Assembly (NCBI GenBank): GCA_000697335.1
Contig: JNEM01016149.1
Coordinates: forward strand, 1-20,929
From: Conidiobolus incongruus B7586
Taxonomy: Eukaryota > Entomophthoromycota > Entomophthoromycetes > Entomophthorales > Conidiobolaceae
Direction: 5' to 3'
Length of the DNA stretch: 20,929 bases
The first letter of the stretch is position 1, and every line of letters starts with the position of its first letter. Shown here piece after piece: positions 13,039 to 20,929 of the stretch. Below the pieces are notes generated by a model, which saw nothing but the letters and a program-made list of their open reading frames with translations, was not told where the DNA came from and searched no databases. The position numbers were made by a program, and so were the translations under genes.

Positions 13039-14214
13039 TATATAACTTTTCTTATTATATAAAATTATAAATTTATTTTCATTTTAAAATTTAAATTTAT
13101 TAAAAATATTATTTAATGAAACCAATTAATTTTAATTTATACTTTTTAATTAAATATATTAGATATATGATAATCAATACAGGTTATGAAATTTTAATTA
13201 ATAAATAATATTTTTGAAATAAATATTGATTTACTTTATGTATAATTATTATAATTAGATTCTCAATAATTTAAGATGCTAATAACTCAGTAATATTATT
13301 TAAAATATAATATAATATAATATATAAAATCCAAACTAGTGTTTTATTTCAATTGAATCTTAATAATGCTGATAGATAAATATTTTAAATTTTTGATGAT
13401 TTTTTTGTGAACATTAATTTATCATTTTGAAAAAATATTGGTGATATATTTGATATAATTTCAATATATAGAAATGATAATGATTAAATTTATTATTTGT
13501 ATTTAATTTAAACTAACCAATATTCAAAATTTTTAAATTTGCAAAAAAAAATTCAATAGGTTTATTAACTCTGTCATACAAAATGTAAACTACTTAATTG
13601 CATTATATTAATAATCTTTTTAAACAAAAATGCATATTTTATTTATAATTAATATTTATAATATTAATTTGTTTGCCTTACACTTTAAAAAATGTGACTT
13701 GGATTAATTTATTAATAAATATATATTAAATAACTGAATCATTTTATTAAAATATATCAATTAATTGTTCAATTTATTAATTTCTTTTCTCAAATCCCAA
13801 ATTAACTAATTTTTATTATAATATAAAATTTTTTCAATTAAAGTATTAACTAAAAAATATTTAAATTTTGATTAATTATAAATTATTTATATATATAACA
13901 ATTAATAAATATTTTATTATAATATATTTATAAATATTAATCTTTAATTAGTTATTTTTATACTAGTTTAACATTAATTAATTTATTCATTTAAATAATT
14001 AATAATTAAAAATGAATATTATTATTAATTTATAAATTAATTAAAATAGACTTTTAATATTATGATATCATATTTCTATTAAAATTTTAATATATATATA
14101 TATATATATATACATATTCTTTCATCATTATTAACACTTTAATACTCTTTTAATGAGATTTAGAATTCTAGAATATTCTATTTTTTTTTGAACTCCTATG
14201 ATTCATACTAGGGA
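13039..14214. other. A/T-rich spacer after transposon 2
   Basis: This is nearly pure A/T with no ORF of interest. It ends in a (TA)n tract at about 14089-14112 and a T9 run at 14182-14190, just before the G-rich island. I see no gene. Confidence 0.6.
14089..14112. repeat. (TA)n microsatellite
   Basis: About 11-12 uninterrupted TA units. A similar tract lies at 14978-14997. Confidence 0.9.
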
Positions 14215-14560
14215 TTTGTAATTCAATCCTGTGGTTCTATATATATTGTTAGCAGAGTTTTGATAATGGGAAAGGAAGCGGCTTGCTTGCGGTTTATTTG
14301 GTAGTTTAAGTTAAAGTGTTTTATTACTAATGTTTGATAAGGGTTTAGTGAGGTTCACGGAAGACAGGAGGTAATAATGAAAATGTATCCCAACAAAGGT
14401 TCATTTACAGACTGTTTGTCTGCCATAGGTAGTGTAAAAAATGTATTAAGTGTTCAGAAAAATGAAAATTTGAAGCTGTATGACGGGTATTACGGAGTTA
14501 TATCTTCATAAGACAATAGATTGCGAGATGAAGTTGGTAGGGCGGGTTATCATCTTATTA
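14215..14560 (+). ncRNA. G-rich island, candidate structured RNA gene
   Basis: This island stands out sharply. In 14261-14440 I count 47 G and 18 C (36% G+C) against roughly 15% in the flanks. The strong G-over-C bias on the plus strand suggests an RNA read in that direction. No frame is open through it: the ORF from 14480 starts inside the island and runs into A/T spacer. A 5-bp hairpin CAGAC/GTCTG is at 14408-14422. A possible long-range helix pairs TGATAA (14261-14266) with TTATCA (14547-14552), which would enclose about 290 nt. The purine-rich GGGAAAGGAAGC near 14268 and TACAGAC near 14407 recall conserved regions I and IV of RNase P/MRP RNA, and the enclosed length fits, but I cannot confirm the fold. 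It could also be another long RNA or an old exon. Confidence 0.3.
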
Positions 14561-16354
14561 ACCACAATCCTATTAAAAATATATCTTAGTTATGATTGCA
14601 AAGCCATCTTGATTAAAATTTATGATATATGCAAGGATTACATTTTATTTATACAATTTTATGATTTAGTACTGTTTATATTTATTATCAAAATAAATAA
14701 CGTTTCAAAAATTTGTTTATGCTTATAAAAAGTATATAATAATATATAAACTGATTCAAATTAAATATATAGATATTGTCACCTAAATCCACCAATATTT
14801 GGCTTTGATTTCTTTTATCACCAATTCTAATATCAAAAAATTTATTACTTTTTTCAATCTATTAATTCAATTCAAACAATTACAAATGATATTAAGTATG
14901 CAATATGCCTACATTAAGAAAAAAATTTAAAAATAAAATGAATTATTATTATTATTATTTATTCTAATAATCAATGAATATATATATATATATATAGTAT
15001 TAAATTTTTTTAAATCAAATAAATTCATTTTTGTAATTTATTAATATTTTTAATAAAAAAACCTTTATTCATTATAGTTTATTAAATTTTTTATTATTCA
15101 AGTTAGAGATACAATAATTGAATTTAAAAGTCGAAATTTATAAACTTGAATTAAAATTGAGATAATTTGACAGAAAGGAGGTATTAATATAATCATATGA
15201 AAAATATTCATTTATATTTAATACAAAATAATAATCTTTTAATCTCTTGACTGAATTATTGGTTTGATACAAGACTAAATTGTTAGTATTTAATAAGTCA
15301 TTTGCATATTTGATACCAAAATTGAAATAATAGGGATGGTAATACATTAGTTATTGGAGTAATTTTACTCTGAATGTAATCACTTTAACTTGAAAGAATT
15401 AATTTATGATGAGCTTATAAATGATTATTGAAGTGGAGAATTTTGATTTCTTCAAACTGTAATCGTAATGTCAGGAGTAAAATGCATCATTTTAGCTCAT
15501 TCACTAATCAGTTCAGAATCAGAATTGTTAATAAATATAGGAGATGAGGGGGAATTAAATTCGCATTTAATCAATCAATTTCTAAATTTGTTTTGATCAA
15601 GGAAGGTACACGAAGTAAAGGAGGAGTTGACTATTGGGTCATTTTGAATTATTACTTAATTGATATCCATTTAGTTTAAAAATACTTGACCAGATATTCG
15701 AGCAGATTTGCTATGATTGATTACTATATAGATGTGGAATTGTCAATAGATTTGTTAATTTGTTTATTATCTTGAGGAAATTTTATTGGAAATGAAATTG
15801 TACCTTATTTGTAGGGACGAGCCAATCATTTGCTAATTAAGCAATTCAATGGCTTGAAATAGCGTTTCAACTAACAAAGGTTCAAACCGATTCTGATTGG
15901 TAAATTAGATGATGAACAATAATGATTCGTTTAGATGATCTAAACATTTGGATGGCTATTCACAATAGAGGCTTATGATTGGATAGAACTATTCAAATTC
16001 AATTTAACTTGCAAAGAAATCTAAAACTGGATTCTATGACAATATCTATCCCATAATTATAATAAATCATTCTGGCTGTAGCAGGTCTTTGATAAGGTCA
16101 ATTAGTGGTAAACTAGAGCATTATTCAATTTTCCAATTGATTCTAAAATATTATTAACCCTTTTCTTATTCCATCCTAGCAACCCTTACTATTCTATTAA
16201 AATACTTTAAGAAAAGAGTGAATAATCATTTCTTTTAAAATCAATACCTTATTATCTAATACAGCTTTAAACACTCAGCTTAATAGTTTTTTAACTACAA
16301 CAATTGTCTTTGACTCCTTATTGAGTTAATTCTTCCCTTTGACTTTTTGCCTGT
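14561..16354. other. Spacer between the G-rich island and the promoter of the Cid1-like gene
   Basis: Two microsatellites lie at 14943-14960 (ATT)n and 14978-14997 (TA)n. From about 15360 to 16100 the composition is more mixed, with G-rich patches (for instance 15540-15560 and 15600-15640), but every frame is broken and I recognise no protein remnant. A B-box-like word at 15879-15888 does not fold as a tRNA. Confidence 0.5.
14978..14997. repeat. (TA)n microsatellite
   Basis: About nine to ten TA units, close behind an (ATT)n tract at 14943-14960. Confidence 0.85.
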
Positions 16355-16615
16355 ATTAATTAAAGCGCTTTTTTCAGTGACTGACATATAATACCTACTA
16401 CTTAATATATTCTGAGAGAAAAGCGTTTTATTTATATTAACTACTTTCTCATCGGCCAATTAAGTATTTATATTGCGCTTAATAATCTTATCACTTATTT
16501 ATTATTATAATTTTAGTTTATATTATTATTATAATCTTATTTTTCTATTTGAGTTATCCCTAAATTTCTCCTTCAATTGTTTATATATTTTTATTACTAA
16601 ATTACTAATTAAATA
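16355..16615 (+). promoter_or_regulatory. Promoter region of the Cid1-like gene with GCGC words and a CCAAT box
   Basis: In a region where CG dinucleotides are rare, three related words occur: the palindrome AAAGCGCTTT at 16362-16371, AAAGCGTTTT near 16430, and TTGCGCTTAA near 16473. A CCAAT box (GGCCAAT) is at 16454-16460, about 160 bp before the ATG. GCGC-TTT words resemble E2F/MBF-type cell-cycle sites, but this is inference only. Confidence 0.35.
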
Positions 16616-18621
16616 ATGACCTCCATTCAATCACCTTCTCTTGTATCTAATAATTACGCTTCTAAATTAAAGTCATCAGATAACAAGGGTCAATCTGTTT
16701 ATAATTTAACCCAGGTTTGTTTTCAATTTTTCACATCTCTCTCCCTAGGTATACTAATTTAGTTTTTTAGGTAAAAGAACTTCCTCGTCAGAGCAATAGT
16801 CTTCTTTCAGATTCCAAATCCCATTCTCGATTAGATAATAAGTTACATCATAAAGAAATGAATAAGAATAATCTTTATGATTTTCACCATATTGAAACAA
16901 TAAATAAGCCCAAGAGAAATCACCAAAAAAATAAATCCAAGCCCCGTCCTAAAGGAAGTTCGCTTCCAATAACGGAAATCATAAATGAGACTATTCAAGC
17001 TGCTATTTCCGAATCAATGTCGACAAATTCTCCTCCTTCTTCTTCCGCTCGAACTAAATGCTCTACGATAAAACAGTCCAACGCATCGCCGAAATCAGAA
17101 TCTGATTCCAAAACAGAACCTGAACCTGAACCTGAACCTCAGCCACAATTGAAATCTGAGCTTCTGCAGCAGCCAGATCAAGACATAGAACCTGAGCCTG
17201 AGCCTGATTTTCCGTCGCGGTCTGGGGATACTCCTTCCACTCCACAAACCGAAATTCCACTCTCTCGGTCCAACTCTAATGATAGTTCTTTCCTTAGTGA
17301 TGACCCTATGTATTCTTTAAACTCAGACTTCAGCTCTAAAATGATATTAGATCCAATTACTTCAACAGAACTTCAACAGTCACCTACTCAAATGGAATCT
17401 ATTGAAAATATCGAAACTAACAACACCAACCAAAACATATTTCATAGCCACACTCAACCATCATATCAACGTAATACGTCATCTGAACGTCCTCGTACAA
17501 TGTCAATACCTTTTAACTTTATAACTGATCAGGCCTATCATCTTCTAAGTTACATAATACTCTCTCCTCATCGTTTTAATGAATTAACTCGTCTTCATCA
17601 CGTTGTTGGAGAAGTTATTACTTCCCATTTTCCTAATGCTCAAGTTCATGCCATTGGCTCTTTTAAAAATAATCTTGCTCTCTGGGATTCGGATGTTGAT
17701 TTGAATGTTGAAATCGATTTAGAATCGCAAGACCCGCCCATTCCTTCTAGATCTGCTTTTATTCTCCAACTTGAGCAGATAATGAATCAATCTCAGGATC
17801 AACTTCCATTATCACATATCAAATCTATTCCTACTTCCAAATTCCCAATATTGAAGCTTACAACTCCTTCAGGTATAAAAATTGACATTGGCGTGAACAA
17901 CACTTTATCCATACATAATTCACAACTTCTCTTGACTTATACTCTAATTGATAGTCGTGTCAGAGATCTAATTTTATTAGTCAAATATTTTGCCAAAGTC
18001 AAAGGTATCAATTCACCAACTGATGGTACATTATCGAGTTATGGCTACGCTTTAATGGTTTTATTTTATTTGCAAAATCTCAAATACCCTATAATTCCAT
18101 GTCTTCAAAGTTTAATTGACCCACATTACCCACCTCCACAACACTCTAACTTGTACTTTATATCTGATCCTGCTGCAGTTCATCATCTTTATCCAACCAA
18201 AAATCATCAAACGCTAGGATCCCTTCTCTATGGCTTTTTCAAATTTTATGCCTATCAATTCGATTACAACAACTCTGCTGTTGGTATTCATTTAGGTAGC
18301 CCTAATGGTGTTGCTCTCAACCATTATCCTAGAGTAGAGAGCTTCAACAACTGTTTCCATATCATTGATCCATTTGATAACAACTTTAATGTCGCTAGAA
18401 TTATCACTCCTCTCTCTCTAATAACTATTAGAAGCCACTTCAAAGCGGCTTGTCATTTCTTAAGTCACCAAATTTATTATTGGCCTTTACAAAATCTATT
18501 CCTTAGCGAAGATATTGCTTACCGACCGCCACCAACCTATCATCTACCGCCACCACCACCACCTCCAACACACCTACCGCCTACCTCAAATTCTTTACCT
18601 CCTGAATTATCTGATCCTTAA
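16616..18621 (+). CDS. Cid1/TUT-family nucleotidyltransferase (non-canonical poly(A)/poly(U) polymerase)
   Basis: Exon 1 is 16616-16714, the intron 16715-16770 (56 bp, donor GTTTGT, branch TACTAAT) and exon 2 16771-18621, giving 649 aa. The enzyme should add A or U residues to RNA 3' ends and so mark RNAs for decay or stability. The first ~240 residues are disordered, with Ser-rich parts and two Glu-Pro repeat tracts (EPEPEPEP and EPEPEP). The nucleotidyltransferase core has GSF at 329-331 and the metal-binding pair D341-x-D343 in WDSDVDLN, with the third Asp (D405) in KIDIGVNN. The PAP/25A-associated domain follows, including SSYGYALM, LGSLLYGFFKFYA and IIDPFDNNFNVAR (564-576). At the place of His336 of S. 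pombe Cid1, which favours UTP, this protein has Phe572. The C-terminus is a polyproline tail (YHLPPPPPPPTHLPP). All catalytic residues are intact. An in-frame ATG at 16858 would give a 587-aa form, but the spliced upstream start is preferred because it joins in phase. Confidence 0.93.
16715..16770 (+). other. Intron of the Cid1-like gene
   Basis: The intron begins GTTTGT and ends TTTTTTAG; TACTAAT lies 13-19 bp before the acceptor. Both exons meet at a codon boundary (Gln33-Val34), so skipping the splice would introduce stops or change the start. Confidence 0.85.
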
Positions 18622-18900
18622 TCAGATCAATTCTATATCACTCAAAATCAATTGTTATAATGCAGGGTTTTTTATCCGTCTTTTTTTCTTCTCCAGTATT
18701 TGGAGAAGTTTGTTTTAATGGATTTTTTTCTCCCAGCAAATATCACTATTTAATCATTAAAATTTTATCAAATACCTTGATTTTGTTGACTTTATATTTA
18801 TTCAAACTCAGTTTCATATTCTACGTTATAATCCTCCAATTTTATTGTCATTGAATTTTTCAACCAAATATTTAATTATTCACTTCCTTTTTTCAATTAC
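18622..18900 (+). other. Probable 3' UTR of the Cid1-like gene
   Basis: Pyrimidine-rich sequence follows the TAA stop. It contains T-tracts and a strong hairpin at 18688-18708. Two short ORFs here (67 and 64 codons) look like chance frames in T-rich DNA. Confidence 0.45.
18688..18708 (+). other. Hairpin in the 3' UTR of the Cid1-like gene
   Basis: CTTCTCCA pairs with TGGAGAAG without mismatch over eight pairs, plus one G-U pair, leaving a 3-nt loop. It lies 67 nt after the stop codon and is flanked by T7 on the left and T-rich DNA on the right. It could affect mRNA 3'-end formation or stability, or simply be a short palindrome. Confidence 0.5.
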
Positions 18901-20929
18901 AATATTATGTATCAAATTTCATAATTTGGCCAATCAAAGCGCTAATTCATAATATAAACTCAAATTTATTAAAATGAAAAATTTCAAATTGAAACGTTTG
19001 TATATTTTTTTAAGGATCTCCATTTTAGGATTTTACACCATTTCATGAAAATTATACAATATATATAATTATATTAATGAATATTCATTGAAATAGATTA
19101 TGATCAAATACTATTCAATATAGCTTAGATTGATTAATATATATATACTTAATTTAGAAATTTTCTTGGAATTAAATTTTACTATACTAATTGTCACAAT
19201 TGTTTGAATATTCTATTGCTATGTAATAATATAGCCTTTTAATATAATGATCCTTATGCTGTGTTTTATAACAAGATTTTTCAATAAAGATGGTTAATAG
19301 TAAATTATGTAAATAGTTGATCCAGTGAATGCTTTAATCTATAAAATACTATTGCTTTAACTATCCAATCCAGATCGACCCATAATTTTGAAATCCAACA
19401 CTAATAATATTATCATATATCATTGATGATTTAATATGATTCATGATTATTAACTAATACATGACGTTGAAAAGTAGTAAAATTATATATCATACTTATT
19501 TAATAAATATCTATACCAAATTTAATAATTAATACTTTATAAATACTATCTATTAAAGTTATCAAACAAATCATTTCATTTTTTTATAATTCAAATTATA
19601 AGTTTCAAATCATTTATTATTGAATATCACTGGAAATGATAGTTAATACAATATACATATTTATACCCAGTAATTTTCATAAATAAATAAATATTGTTTT
19701 AATTAATACTCACTTAAAATACATTTCTAATTAATCCATTAATTAAATATTAAAAAATAGAATAAATTAAAAAACTTAAAAATATTTAAATTAATATTAT
19801 TTTAATCTGAATATTATTATTATATTATTATTATTATTGATTAGTATTTACTTATTAATGATATCATAATAATTTATATTATATAATTTATATTCAAATC
19901 TTATAAAATAATATTATAAAATAAAATATAATAAATTAAAAATTAATTTTAGCAAAATGTTAAATATTAAATTATATAAAAATTAATAGTATATTTAATT
20001 ATATTTCTTATTAAAGTTTTAATATAAATTAATTCTCATTTTTCAAGAACCATTATTTCATAATCTTTAAATTATATTATACATTATTTCATATAATTAA
20101 ATAATTTAATAAATAAATTTAATCATATTCAATTTTAATGAAAAAAGTATGTAATAAAAAATGATTAACTTCTAAAATATATAAATTATAACATAAATTC
20201 AATTTTCTTTAATGGTTTTAAGAATGCCAAAATCATAGTAATAAACCCGATTATAGAAACTACTATAAGAATGATAAATATTATTCAACTAATTATTAAT
20301 GATTAAATCAAATAGAACGTTATAAAAGCTAACATTTGTATCGCGAGCCTTCATTGATGATTTGATTTAATATTATTTATTTTTAAAAACAGTAAAATTA
20401 TTTCAATTGGTCATACATTTAATGAATCTGAATATAATAGTCAAAAATCAAATTTGCTAAATAACATTTTAATCAAAGATTTGATTTTAATATTTTAATA
20501 TTATAATTTAATCCATTTTTTTAAAAAATTAAGGTCTTTTTTATAAAATCAATCAAGTATGTTATTTATTATTCAACTCAAGGGTAATTGGAAATTATAA
20601 TATATCATATTTGAAGTAGAAAAAATGAAGATATTGCTATAGATAAATATTACTCTAGGTTCTAAATAATCTGCAATTTTTGAGATTCAAAATAAATAAT
20701 ATAAATTTTGTATTTTTTTAATATTAATAATTTTTTGTTATATTTTTAATAAATTTTTAATACTTAATAAACTAGTCTTTTTATTAAAAGCTAGGATTTG
20801 ATATTTTTTAAATTAATAAAATTATAAGAATTTTTTATAGATTATTTTTTAATTTTATAAAATCATTATAATATAATAAAATAATAAATATCTATAAATT
20901 ATATTAAAAATATTAATAAAATATAATTT
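18901..20929. other. A/T-rich tail of the window, no gene seen
   Basis: A TTGGCCAAT followed by CAAAGCGCTAA near 18924-18943 repeats the two promoter words seen upstream of the Cid1-like gene. No gene follows within the next 2 kb that I can support. The rest is broken in all frames, with an ATT-rich tract at about 19813-19838 and nearly pure A/T after 20700. Confidence 0.55.

Noticed and set aside
14341-14350. GGGTTTAG as a telomere repeat or telomerase-RNA template
   Set aside because: It occurs once only, and no 1.5-repeat template is present on either strand.
14480-14728. 82-codon ORF beginning in the G-rich island
   Set aside because: It starts in the island but most of it lies in A/T spacer and encodes Ile/Leu/Tyr/Lys-rich sequence typical of chance frames.
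15850-15895. tRNA-like A box and B box (GGTTCAAACC)
   Set aside because: The T-stem does not pair (second pair is G-G) and no acceptor or anticodon stem can be drawn.
18515-18854. Two short ORFs after or overlapping the end of the Cid1-like gene
   Set aside because: They are in T-rich 3' UTR-like sequence, overlap each other and have low-complexity Phe/Leu/Ile content.

Overview
The window is nuclear DNA of a very AT-rich eukaryote with compact genes. Protein-coding stretches are visibly richer in G+C than the spacers, which are often nearly pure A/T. All ten introns I can place are tiny (48-60 bp), with GT...AG ends and, in most, a TAYTAAT-type branch site. This architecture, together with a GDP-mannose 4,6-dehydratase, a TMEM198/TM7SF3-type membrane protein, a Cid1-type nucleotidyltransferase and Tc1/mariner fossils, suggests a fungus, probably an early-diverging (zygomycete-grade) one. 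The lineage is an inference; no ribosomal or mitochondrial marker is present.

Layout: (1) 297-1865, a decayed Tc1/mariner DD34E transposon, plus strand. (2) 3998-5584, an intronless gene for a 528-residue disordered, proline- and serine-rich protein of unknown function. (3) 6992-8479, GDP-mannose 4,6-dehydratase in eight exons (368 aa). (4) 9089-9938, minus strand, a three-exon gene for a 245-aa protein with a signal peptide and about seven membrane segments (DUF4203 type). (5) 11467-13038, a second Tc1/mariner copy in the opposite orientation. (6) about 14215-14560, a G-rich island without a convincing ORF, possibly an RNA gene. (7) 16616-18621, a two-exon gene for a 649-aa Cid1/TUT-family nucleotidyltransferase. 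(8) 18.9 kb to the end, AT-rich DNA with nothing recognisable.

The four protein genes show no common pathway: nucleotide-sugar metabolism (GDP-fucose branch), a membrane protein, RNA 3'-end tailing and an orphan. No operon-like logic is expected or seen. The most informative signals are the transposon pair, whose differences are almost all transitions and whose stops fall at Trp and Gln codons (a RIP-like CpA-to-TpA pattern), the unusual splice signals (donor GTAAT), the Phe at the uridylation-determining His position of the Cid1-like enzyme, and the G-rich island. I did not find a clear new multi-gene system.
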